Notes under the pieces: model-generated
The model's input: the letters and a program-made list of their open reading frames with translations, nothing else
The model's database searches: none
What the model was told of the DNA's origin: nothing
In this document: piece by piece, positions 25,002 through 36,071 of the stretch
How positions within the stretch are numbered: the first letter of the stretch is position 1
Layout of the letters: each line of letters opens with the position of its first letter
Position numbers and translations under genes: made by a program
Assembly (NCBI GenBank): GCA_003342895.1
Contig: PTFA01000012.1
Coordinates: 6,868,252 to 6,932,251 of the forward strand
Direction of reading: 5' to 3'
Length of the DNA: 64,000 nt
Source of the DNA: Casuarius casuarius
Taxonomy: Eukaryota; Chordata; Aves; Casuariiformes; Casuariidae

Positions 25002-26610
25002 AGAAAATGAAGCATAAATTTTAGAATTTCAATGGCTTTTCAACTTCCAAATTAGAGGATGAAGGAATGTAGTCATACAAATCATTTTAAGAGTTTCTGA
25101 GAGTGTATTTTCTCCTTCTGTAAATTTTGCCAAATACGCCAGAGGGCTCACACTAGTCCCCTTCCCATGACTGTGTTGTGTTGCAAAGCCAAAGCAATGA
25201 AAGGGTTAATTGTATTTCAGTTCATTGACTACCAGGGAGGAGATAAAAATGGAAATTTTTGAAATGCAATTCTTCTGCTCTCTCTACTGTATGTTGAGGA
25301 CATCCAAGGACAGATATGATTGCTTCATTGAAGCAGAGTTTTCTAGCTGTAACCCTCAACCAAAAAATATTTCATTAAAGAATTCCCCACTTATTGTGTA
25401 TCATTATTCCTGTCAATGCACTCCCAGGGACGAAAGATGACAGTCATTCAGAGTGATATTGAGTCCAATGACTTCCTAAATCGGTGATGAGACACTATGA
25501 GGTTATGGCAGGGAATTCAACACTTTCATCATACTGTTCCTACTGCACAGGAATGTCAGACCAGGCGTTATAGTGCAGAGTGCAGGAAAACCCATTCTAT
25601 CAGGCTAGTTTTATGGCCAATACCTTTCTTCCCTTTAACAATTTGCTGCCAGAATGCCACAAAAATAGATACAGCCACCCAGCGTCTGCTCACATAAACT
25701 CTAAGAAAGTCAATAACATTTTCATAAGCATAACAAGAGAAGAATGGAGATTATAACAGCAGCCAGGAAAAAGTCAACCTTTATGTAGAGATAACACACA
25801 ACAGAATTTGAGATATTGCCATTAAAGCCTGTTTGTAACACAGTTTACTGCTAACCCTGTACTGTAACTTCTCTGGGGGAGTGCATTGGTATCGACTCCT
25901 CCAATACTGAGGATACCAGCAAATTTAATACAGAACAAAGATAACCACAAAAGTCTTCCTGGCCCCTAGTCAACTGTTGCTTTATCTGAGTCCTGATTAA
26001 CTCCTTGCTTTAAAACACATGGACAAGCACCTTCCTTTTTAAGTAAAAAGAAGAATATATAAAATCTTCTGTAACATTCCATGGTAACTGTGGGAAAACA
26101 TTAACTGTTGTTTTCCGCAAGTCCCCAAAGGAAGTGTTTGAGTGTTAGGAGTTTATTAATGAGTTTAATTTTTGTGCTACACATCTGGCTTTCATTCTGA
26201 TAAAATTGCACTCTTTATTCAACATCCTTCAACAAAATACTCAGTGCCACCTTCCTGTGCAGCAAATACAGAGAATAAGAAGATCATTTGCAGCATATGT
26301 AGGAAAGAAAAGATAATACCCCAAGAAGGCTAATACAGAAAGAAGATTGCTGTACGATTTCTTGAGGTGTTTTTTCTGATGAAGCTTATTCAGTGAATTG
26401 TCAGAAAATATAAATAATCTCATGGCCAGAGCCCAGAAATATCTATAGAGATGTAGAAAAACAGAAGTAAACATAATTTGCATAATAGCCTCTCTTTCAA
26501 GTTTTCAGAACCTTTAGAAATTTTGGTAGTTTCATCCAAAACCTTGTTTCACATCCCATATGCAGGAGATTTGAAGCAGAAAACAGAGTGCATACATAAT
26601 ACAGTAGCCT

Positions 26611-26624
26611 TTTTTTTTTTTTTT
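26611..26624. repeat. T14 homopolymer
   Basis: Fourteen T are followed by CCAG. The pyrimidine tract followed by AG resembles a splice acceptor, but no coding exon follows. Confidence 0.85.
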
Positions 26625-27090
26625 CCAGTGGCACTACAATGTCACTGAATGCCTGGACTGACATAGGAGAGAACAAGCCAAGAGGTCGTGATACTTTGCT
26701 TCCAAGATAATAAAAGGAAATGACTTCTCCTCACAGAGGTATAGTAGCTGGTCAGTCTTAGAGACCACAAGCGGGAATCTTCTTCTCAATTAAGACCATC
26801 CAAGCAGGCCTCCATTTATGGTGGTGGTTTTCTGCTAGCATCCACCTCACTTCTTAAGACTATTAAACAGCTGTCTTACAAGTGCTATTCATAGCTACTT
26901 CTACCAAAGGATGCTCACTTTGACTAACAGTAACAAAGAAGTTAATCCTCACAGTAAAAAAAATGACCTGTCAATTAGCCACTTACATTTGGCGTACCTC
27001 TGGGTTTATTAGAGAAGAAGGTATTTTTTATTTCAAGCAAAAATAGCAATTCCAAGCAATATTTTATATTGGTGAGCTGGCCTTATGCTT

Positions 27091-27110
27091 TTAACTGCCT
27101 TTAACTGCCT
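27091..27110. repeat. 10-bp tandem duplication
   Basis: TTAACTGCCT is repeated head to tail at 27091-27100 and 27101-27110. Confidence 0.9.
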
Positions 27111-30100
27111 GCTATCTCTGTGGAATCATCCTTATTGTTTCTTAGAGAGAATTATTCCTGTTTGACATCACTATTGTTCTTTGCTCTATTCCCAGTTCTA
27201 ATGTATGGCTACCCTTTCAGAGTGACCTAACTCTGTCATCTTGGAGATTATCATTTTCCCCTTGACTCAACTAAATATGAAAATGTAGTGGAAATTTACT
27301 GCAAATGACAGTAGCAGGCACACATGCAGAAACAATCCATCCCAAGATTCCTCCTACTATTTAGAATTTATTGAGGTTTTTAAAATCTCAGGATTTCTAT
27401 TAATGCTTCACTTTCATGCTTAACATGATCAGTAATAGGTTTAGTCTAAGAGAGAAAAAAAGCTAGATCTCCGTAAGACAAGGCTATCATCCCTGACATT
27501 TTATAGTGAATTCATATTTAATATAGGCAAGTGAGCAAATGAAACCCAGGACTGCATTACAGGTTTTTCATTTCACACAGTAACTGATGTGGATGCCTTT
27601 ACCAGAAAGAAAGGAGAAACTGATTTTACAGCAGTTTTAATCATAGTCTGCTGGTTCTGAGCCACCTGCATTTGCAGTTGGAGTTTGCAGAGGCTGTTCT
27701 GCACTAAAATCCTGAATAGGTCAGGAGTTGCTGAATATATTTATACTGTTAGCTCTTTCACCTTGCAGCCTTTGTAGAAGTGAGTTGGAAGTGTTCACAG
27801 GCGCTCCTTATTAGAAGTCTTCTGCCAAACACAGTAGATCTGGGATCTTTCTATTTCCAGTGGACTTACATTTGTCCTCTCACATCATCCTTTCTAGAGG
27901 TGACTTATCCTGGGGCTCAGGAAAACACATACATTTCAGAGCAGCAAATCGTCTGCTACAAGGCTGCACCAAACATGAATTTCAGTTTCTCACCCAAAAT
28001 TATCATTTGGTTATGTATCACAAGATTTGCTATCACCCAACCAACTGGAGCTCCTTAAAATGACTCAAAAGAAAGTCTACATACCTGCCAGAATACTGCA
28101 GATTGTAATACTTCTGGTTTACGCAAGTTTTACAGGCACTTTCCTTCTGTTACACAACAAGTGTAATAACAAACTAGGATTTAAAATTCACTCACTACCA
28201 AGTGGAGAAAAACATGATTCACCATTGTGACTCCTATTAGCCTCTAAAAGATTATCTTTGAAAAATATGTTAAGTCTAGCTGTGATCCATGAACAGATGA
28301 AGTCAACAGAATTTAACTCACCCATTTGGAGTTACACATATGCCTTCATACTTAACTAAATCACAGCCAAACTGTACAGCATTTGAGCAAAAGACTGAAT
28401 ATTCCAGGATGGGATGATACCAACCTCTGCATTAGCTAAAAACTCAGAATAGATGCAACATTCCATCTTGGCAAATCTTTGCAATTTTGCTAGGCAGAGA
28501 TTTTTTTTTTTTCTCCCTTGTGGATCTCTGAATCATACAGATGACTGAAGAGAAGGTTTCCATCAGGTATCTAGAAAGAAATGATGCTTTTCCAGACACT
28601 AGGGCATGAAATCAATTTGCTTACAGATGCTTATCACATCATCATCTGAAAACATGGCATTTAACACAGTCAGCTTTTTCTGCTCATAATCTGTTATTAG
28701 TCCATTTGGTCTGGAAACTGAACACAGCCTTCACAGTTGAGGGGAAGAGCGAAAAATAAGGACTTCAAACAGACTTTCAGAGAACTCAGAAAGTTCAAAA
28801 TTCACATGTCCAATCATACCAAGTAGTTAAATATTGAAATTATAAGATCTTCCTTGAATAAAGGTAAAGTGCAGTCAAAAGCTCGGTCAAAGGTTCTGCA
28901 TACAAAATAGGAAATTAATTTATAAACTGAATGTATTGAACTGAATTTCCAACCTTTCTTGGGAATGCCATATTTCAACTTCACACATTTATTAAGAGGT
29001 AGAACTATACTATGAGAACTGTAAATAAAAGGATACAAATATACATAACCTGTAAGCAAGACGAACTGAGAGATGCAAGAACTTTGATGTCGTTTAGAAG
29101 ATATTTAAAGTCTTTGTTCTTAGGAAAGATCACACAATTGTGTCCTATAAGACACAGATGTTTTCTTCCAAAGCATGCTACTGTTGACCCATCATAAAAT
29201 AACAATTGCAACTACAGCAAAGAACTGACATTTTAATTACTCCAGCTCTCATAGAAGTTGCTCCTTCTATTCTAAACATTTTTCAAAGGTACTAAATTGC
29301 TTTATTAATATTTCTTTATACTTAATACACAAGAGGGCTAGTTTTGTTTATTTTAATTATCCATTAATACTCTTTGACTTGGAGGAAGCAGACAGCTAAA
29401 ACTAAATAAAAGGTGAAATAAAGTAAGACAATCAAGGTACAATTGGAGAAGTGAAACTGAAAATCACAGAACAGATTTTTCATTCCATATGGTGACCCTA
29501 GGTATCTGCGAGCACCATGAAACTGCTGAATGCAGAAGAGCCTTTTAATTATCTCATGCTCTCCTCACAATTTTATGACTATCATACTAATGAAATGTTT
29601 TCAGTATTTGTCTATCCTCTTATTGTTTTGCACCACTGGGGTTTTCCAGGAAAGCCTTCAGGTTCTTGTCTGCAGGAACTTAAACACTGTAAGTTCTTAC
29701 ACATGAATTTGTTCAGGATAAAAAGAATTATTGACTGAGATTTTTCATTTTCTTATAACATACCAGAGGAGAGAAATGGGTTTAATATCAACAAATCAGG
29801 TTCTTTCATGACTTTATTTATTGCCCATAAATAGAGTAAACAGCTAGAAATACATTTCAGCCATCCCTTGAGTAGACAAGTTATCAATTATGTGCTCTTA
29901 AAAGTAGCAGTTCTTGATTCATTTAAAAAAAAGAACATGGGACAGTTTGTAGCCTTTAACTAAAGCTTTACTGTTGTCTAACTGCTGAACAAGCTAACTC
30001 AAAATGAGCTGCAGTCTTCACCTTCACCCAAGGGAAAAAGAAATCCACCCAGTTTATTCCCAGAAACATAAGATCAAATTACATATTCTCGTCATGCAGT

Positions 30101-30217
30101 TCCATAGACTCTGATTCTGCAGTTCTTTAGTTTCAGCTGAAGTGAAAACTCATCCTTTTCAAAGTTGCCAAGGTCAGCCACACAAGAAGAACAAGTTTAA
30201 ATAAAATATAAATAAGT

Positions 30218-30245
30218 ATACTATATATGTGTATATATATGTATG
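30218..30245. repeat. (TA/TG)n microsatellite
   Basis: Alternating TA and TG dinucleotides (TATATATGTGTATATATATG) span about 28 bases. Confidence 0.8.
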
Positions 30246-30989
30246 TTTTGTAGCCTACACTTTTGGAATTAGGTATTTTTATCTTGATTCTGCTCTCTAG
30301 GTTGCTTCGAACACCACAGAACTGCATTAGTCAGCACTGAAAGAGCAATCCAGTGTTTTTGGGGCCCTTGCAACCACCAGAGGCCTGTGGTAGGCAGCTG
30401 TACTTCCAAAAGGGAATTTTAGAAAGAAATCTGCCCTTGAGACAACCTGGCCTAATGCACTTGTTGAACTACCTTAGTGTGGGGTTCTCCTGTCAGAAAT
30501 CAGTACAGTCCAGGACACCGTCTTACCCTTGCTTGACTAAGACTATGGACAGATACCCTTTTACTGCTGCGAGTCCATCTTTGATTGCACATCATGATCA
30601 CCCACCAAAAGAGGCCATCCTTCAGAAACCCCATTTCCTAATCTGTTTCTGTCAAAAGAAGCTGAAATAGTTTGCATATTGCAGATAGTACAGTTTTCGT
30701 AATTAGGCTCAATTTAGCAACAGAGGACAGAAATAAGCCACTGAGGCAGACCGGTGAACATATTATTCTTCCACCATACCCAGAGTATCTCCACTTCAAG
30801 TCAACTTTATCTCACCAAAGTTACAGCACAGGACTAAAAATTATTTTTGGTAGCCTGGTCTTTAAAACATATATGCAGATCACTGCAGAACACCAGAGAG
30901 CAATACCAAACACAAACCAGAAATTTTAAGGAACACAGAAGAATCCAACAAGAATACTAGAAACACAGGCAGTAGTGGTAAAAGTTTAA

Positions 30990-31013
30990 AAATATTTATT
31001 TATTTATTTATAT
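30990..31013. repeat. (TTTA)n tetranucleotide repeat
   Basis: Four to five TTTA units lie in an AT-rich setting. Confidence 0.85.
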
Positions 31014-31534
31014 TTGAAGTATCTTTAAAAATTGTGTTGCTAATTACTGAAAATCGGAAGGGGAGAAAGTTGACAATAAAGATGATTTGCTTGCTCAAGA
31101 TCTAATCCTGCAAAAAGTTCTCACCTGAGCAGGCCTTATTTCTGCAGTAGCACCATTAATTTCATACATCCTAATTACACCAATTTGCATCTGAGCTGTA
31201 AACCCAGATATTGTATTACAAAGCTAATATACACATTAAAAATAAATGTTACAACACCTCTTTTTGAATGTAGGTAATTTGGGACTGGTGGATGCATTTC
31301 ACCGTCATGTACTATTTTTTGTAAATGTGTGACTCTAAAAGCAGATCTTTCCCTGTCACCTTCTGCTCCAAGCAAGAGAGAGAGCATAAGCATGCAATCA
31401 GAGAAAACAATTCTAACACCGCTGAGTAACAAGAAGGTTACTGTACCGCTGCCCGGTGGATGTAACAGTGTGTGTCCTGGAATAAACAAACTTTCATTCT
31501 ACCTTTCTCTCCTCTCATGTTGAGTCTGGACATA

Positions 31535-31795
31535 GAGGTCCAGAATCTAGAAAACTTTCACAGAAAGGTATCAGGGAGGTTCATGTGCATGGAACAACTA
31601 GGCAGAGTCAGATCCCTCAGCTTAGAAACAAGAGAGCTGAGAAGGGACGGGATACAGGTCTATCAAATCATTAGTGGCATGAAGAGGATGGACATAGATT
31701 GCTCTTTCACCATCTTGCCCAGCACAAGAACTGAGAGGCATCAAATAAAGATTGCAGGTTCAAAAGTAAATAATAGGAATTTTATTCAATGCATA
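31535..31795 (+). mobile_element. Ancient CR1/L3-like LINE relic (ORF2 C-terminal part)
   Basis: The plus strand reads as a highly mutated C-terminal part of a CR1/L3-clade ORF2. It has a MEQLGRVRSLSLETRELRRDGIQVYQIISGM segment (given here in parts: LSLETRELRRDGI, then QVYQIISGM), matching the family block [22 protein letters not shown]. ACAAGAACTGAGAGGCATCAAATAAAGATT follows (in part TRTERHQIKI), matching the TRGHxxKL block. It lies in the frame 31472-31831. Both ends are lost. Divergence by eye is far greater than for the copy at 21759-23506, which points to an old insertion. Confidence 0.75.
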
Positions 31796-34175
31796 TTTAA
31801 CTCTTTGTCATCTTTTTACCACATATACTAGAAATATATTTGGGTTTAAAGGGGGGAACTGTATTAAAAACATTAAAAAAAAAACCCTATATACAAAATC
31901 CTCTATCTGAGAAAGTCTCTGAGTTGTGAAGTGTAGTAGGCTGGGAGAAAACTAGGGTCCTGAGATTTTTTTTATCATAAATGCTTATCCTGCTCTTGTA
32001 CTCTTCCTGAGGCACCGATTTCAGTCCCTAGTGGATACCTGACTACATGGACCTTTTGTTTCACCCGTTACAACCATTCTTATTTTCTTAGGCATGCAGC
32101 AGCCTGCAGAAGTGACTAGATGTACAGCATAGCTGGCAGAATGCTTATGCCACTGCTTCCCACAGAAGGCATACAGAATAAACACAATGTGGCCCTAATC
32201 ATACTAATTATTGCATCGTTGCTGATAGAATTGGGGGGTACACCTTCATGTAATGTCACTAAATTGATCTGAATTTGAATTGTTCTCATTTAATGAGAGT
32301 TCCTATTAAATGAGGTGCTGATGTGTGTCACTATGCAACTTATTTAATGGCTTTTCCCCTCTATTTAATGAGTATTTCTACTAATTGACACTCTGATACA
32401 CTATATCATATATTTTCATCCTCTTATTTTTAATAACATTGGGTTTAGTATCTCCTTAAAAGACAAAGTTGTTGTGCATAATAATTTAAGAGTACATTAA
32501 TTAAAATTTAGATGAAAGAAAGGTGTTTAAAACCTGCCTGAGGAATTTTTGCAACAAAAAAGATTCTCTCTCTTCTGTCGTATTTTCTTTTGAATAGCAG
32601 TGTCATAAGTTGAGCAAGATATCTTAGCAATTATGTCTGCAGTAAACCAAAGAACCCTCTGCTAACAAAGGAGTGAGTAGTCAGGCTTGAAGGGAACCAC
32701 AGCATTGGAAATTGCTCATACCTTACCATTGGTAAATTCTTTCCTTCTCAGTGCCTTTCCCCAAAGTACATGGATCAGATTTATAGATTTATAGACTACA
32801 GGAATTGTATGTCACTAAAAAAAAAGTGTGTTTATATAGAACATCCTAGTTATATTCCTTGTACTCAAATGAGATCAGAAGAGTTTTAGCACTTTCATTT
32901 GATCAGGAGCAGAAATACTACCTCTGATTAATTTCTACTTTCCAGCTACTTCAAATTGGTTCCAAGATAATATTCACTTAAAATTCAAAGGATTGTTAAA
33001 AATATCTAGGTAGGGAAGCATATTGCACTCCAAGCATGAAAGTTTATCACTGTGTTAAGCAGCATCATGAAAGCAAAAAAAATGGGAGTGCCAGTTGGAG
33101 GCAAGCTAATCCTATGGCGCATATAAACTTCCAAATTATCAGTAATTCAGAAACACACAAAGAAGAAATGAAATTCATTATAGTAAGAAATACAGACCAA
33201 AAAATCTCACCTCATGAGAGTGAAATCTGTAGTCACAAATAAAAATTTGAAGAATTACGTTGTAAAATTCTGAAAGGCAGTCTAAGATTTTGAACTAGAA
33301 ATGATTAAAATAAACTTATTACAATGAGGGAAAAGAAAAACAGAAGACTAAAGTATCATGAGGACTATTATCACTCTGAATATAGTATCATGAGTACTAT
33401 CATCACCCTCATCAATCATTTCCATGGAAAATCTGTTTCAACTTCAAAAGAGAGAGGAGAACTTTCTTTTTTCTAAGATATTAGAGTGCAGAAATGCTCT
33501 AAAAATCTTCAAGTTTTCTTTAAAAATTCAATGTCGAATAATTCAACAAAAGAAAAGTAAAAAATTTATTAGACTTTTTTTAAAATAAAAAAGCAGTCAC
33601 ACATATAAAGAACTCTCTTTGGTGAATGATTTCTTTAAATATCCCAAATGACTAAAGTAGAGGTTTATTACAAAAATTGCTAGAGTATTGCTGAAACTTC
33701 ACGCAAATAACAGAAAGCCTACAGAGAAAGATAATTATCTTAACCAGCTACAAGATCAAGTTGTTTCCTTAATTATTCCAAATGCTCATGTAATTCCAAG
33801 TAATTTGTTTATAATTGTATACTTCTACAACCAAAAAATTATATGCAGTCTGTAAAATTATAATTATTCCAGTCATAATATCACTTCTTGCCTCAGATAA
33901 GCAGACAAAAATTCATATATAGTCAGTGCTATTTTCAACTCCTACTACTAAGCGATTTGACCTATGAAGTTCCCTTTACAAAGGTAGAGTATTAAACAGC
34001 TTCACCTTTGTGGACCAGAACATTTGCCTGTACTGAGATTTAATGCATCCTAAGAACATGCACTCTCACAGTAAGATGTTCATAGCCACACTTGCTGATT
34101 CTTCAAACATGCTCTCGAGCAGAGAAATAAACAGCCATCTACAGCCCAGTGGTTGGCCGGTGATTAAGCTATTAA
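31796..34175. other. Non-coding AT-rich sequence
   Basis: No gene or confident element was found. An octamer-like repeat GATTTATA occurs twice at about 32775-32790. It resembles the antisense tail of an old CR1, but no element body adjoins it. A diverged tandem duplication lies at 33352-33411. The block is very AT-rich, with several poly-A/T tracts near 33470-33600. Confidence 0.65.
33352..33411. repeat. Diverged 28-bp direct duplication, 32-bp period
   Basis: The segment starting AGTATCATGAGGACTATTAT (33352-33379) is repeated as AGTATCATGAGTACTATCAT (33384-33411), with about four differences in 28 positions. This is an older local duplication. Confidence 0.8.
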
Positions 34176-34345
34176 TCCCACGTTAAAGATGGGAAAGCCA
34201 AAACACTTGGAGGGGATGCTATTTTTGTCCCAAATCACACAGCGAGACAGTGACAAAACTGAGAATGGATAACAGATAGAAGGTAGCATGGTGATCTTCC
34301 AGCCTGTCCTCTGTTTCACAGACTCTATCACTTCTCTGCATTAAT
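34176..34345 (-). mobile_element. MIR/CORE-SINE-like relic (antisense)
   Basis: The plus strand reads as the complement of a MIR-type SINE. It has GATGGGAAA, then a decayed ACTTGCCC-like stretch, then the diagnostic block CAAATCACACAGCGAGACAG, then TGACAAAACTGAGAATGGA, and a TCTTCCAGCCTGTCCTCTG segment. These follow the order expected from antisense MIR, where the conserved core is the AAGGTCACACAGC word. MIR-type SINEs are amniote-wide fossils, so presence in a bird is expected at low density. The boundaries are approximate. Confidence 0.6.
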
Positions 34346-35029
34346 TCTTATTTGAACTAGAGTATTGTCAGAAAACAAATCGAATCCCAATCATTTCAGA
34401 CTGCACTAACTGGGAGACAAAATTACAGTGGACCAGCCTACTATTCTTCATACAGAATCTAACTTGGTTACTATAATGCTCAACCTATCAAAGTTAGCAG
34501 TGTTTTTCTTCATTCAAGTATGCTCAGATGCTCAGCCCCCAGCTCCTCCTTGTGCACAAACATAAAAATCTTTAAGAGATTTCACAGTGCATATGTCCCC
34601 AAAACAAGATATCTAATGCAACTTTGGTTAAAAGTCTCTAGAAAAAAAATTTTTTTTCCTCAATCACTGTAACTTTACTTTAAGACTGGACAACTATTTC
34701 TGTCAGTTCCCATTCAATCTAATAAATTCAGTGGAAAGAATTTTGGAGTCTGCAATGCAGGAACCAAACTCTCAGTGAAAGCAGGGAAGCAAGGGAGACT
34801 GCTCACAGGAAGGCATTAGTCACACAGAGCTCTGCAGCGCTGAGGCCATTTTCCGTTCAACTCTGCAAGGAGCCGGCCGCCTCTGAAGAGCTGCCGGGCT
34901 CATATTGCCAGGCGCTCCAGTCCTTCACGGGGCAGTGTAAGAGAGGTGTCACTTTTCAGTGCAATGAATGAATACATAGCTGACCAGCAAAAAAGTTTAA
35001 GAGATGGAATCAGCGATCGAGTGAGGAGA
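34346..35029. other. Non-coding spacer with a GC-richer segment
   Basis: No gene was recognised. The segment at about 34825-34945 is GC-richer, with several CpGs (around GGAGCCGGCCGCC). It ends near a GTAAGA word that would fit a splice donor. There is no coding frame with recognisable homology, so an untranslated exon is possible but unsupported. Confidence 0.5.
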
Positions 35030-35170
35030 GGTCGTGCTTGGTCCTGCTGTCTGTCACGCCATGTGACTTGGGGAAGCATTAACCTGTCAGTATCTAAATT
35101 TCCCTGTCTGAGCTCCTTTACCTTCCAGGTGTAGCAGTTGGAATAATATGGGTAGCAATATAGTAATGGG
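35030..35170 (+). mobile_element. Possible MIR-like SINE relic (sense)
   Basis: The plus strand contains CATGTGACTTGGGGAAGC, then ATTAACCTGTCAGTATCTAA, then ATTTCCCTGTCTG, and later GGAATAATATGGG. The order and spacing match the sense MIR core: TGTGACCTTGGGCAAGT, TTAACCTCTCTGTGCCTC, GTTTCCTCATCTG, GGGATAATA. Similarity is moderate and the ends are not visible. It lies about 700 bases from an antisense MIR-like relic. Confidence 0.45.
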
Positions 35171-35893
35171 GATTGCTGCCAGGGGCGATTTGGAATTTGA
35201 CCTATGATTAGAATCCATATTTTGTCAAAACCATTTTAATAATGTTCCATGCCAAAACTCAGGCCCCATACTCTGAGATCTGGTGCATCACAATCCACAC
35301 ACAGACCCAAAGCTGGTAATGTGGATTTCCATCTACAAATAGCAATACATTTTATATTAATCTGAAGGTATGTTTTCCCTGTTTTATAATTCTCACATCT
35401 GAAACTATTAGTGTTACAAGTTTCTTGCTTAATTGGACCAGCTTGAAGTGTTTGGTTTTTCCATACCTGGGCACCTACCACAACTGCCCTGAACTACAGC
35501 GCTGCCCCATCCTAAACGCCCAGTGAAGTGACAGGAAAGAATTGGGTTGGCTATAGCTAGAACACTGAAGCAGGGCACTATCAGACTCTAAAAGGGGTCT
35601 TTCACTCCATTTTAGCAACTGAAAGGCATTAAATCATTTTGTATTCCAAATGCAGAGTTCCCCACCCCCCCTCTATTCCATATACAAAGAGCTGTCAGTT
35701 TGAAAAATTTATCACGGATTTTGCTTACCTGACATTGCTAATGAAATATTGAATATACCATTTGGACTGTGGGCATTGCCAAAACTGACTCCCAGTCTTA
35801 CACTTAAAGGTAAGCTTTTGAAAGACATAAAAAGAAGGAGAAGAAATGTTCTATTTCCAGCTTTGAGGAGAGTGACTGCACAGACTTCCCCCC

Positions 35894-35912
35894 TTTTTTT
35901 TTTTTTTTNTTT
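35894..35912. repeat. T19 tract containing the undetermined base
   Basis: CCCCCC is followed by a T run with N at 35909, then TTTAACAG. The ambiguity is probably a sequencing or assembly artefact of the homopolymer. The pyrimidine tract followed by CAG (35915-35917) resembles a strong splice acceptor, but nothing after it can be shown to be an exon. Confidence 0.9.
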
Positions 35913-36028
35913 AACAGGAAAGAAATATCAAGGTCATATTTGAATACTTGTCTGAATCATCACTGAAGCTATTTGTGCAGAAATACTAACAAAAACACCA
36001 GGGTTGTTTGGGGGATGTTTTTGTTGAG

Positions 36029-36071
36029 TTTTTGTTGTTGTTGTTGTTTTGTTTGTTTTGTTTTGTTTTTT
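36029..36071. repeat. (TTG)n/(TTTTG)n simple repeat
   Basis: TTG triplets pass into TTTTG pentamers over about 43 bases. The open frame crossing it (35973-36212) encodes a cysteine- and phenylalanine-rich low-complexity segment and should be disregarded. Confidence 0.85.

Larger units (their letters stand above)
23507..31534. other. Non-coding AT-rich sequence
   Basis: No gene was recognised. Simple repeats occur at 26611-26624 (T14), 28501-28512 (T12), 30218-30245 (TA/TG) and 30990-31013 (TTTA). Short direct duplications are present at 24957-25001 (19 bp twice) and 27091-27110 (10 bp tandem). An A-rich stretch at 23789-23806 has no adjacent retrocopy. Open frames of 60-105 codons are of chance type. 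Confidence 0.65.

Noticed and set aside
32770..32800. Tandem GATTTATA as the tail of an old CR1/L3
   Set aside because: It resembles reptile CR1 antisense ends, but only two imperfect units exist and no recognisable body follows.
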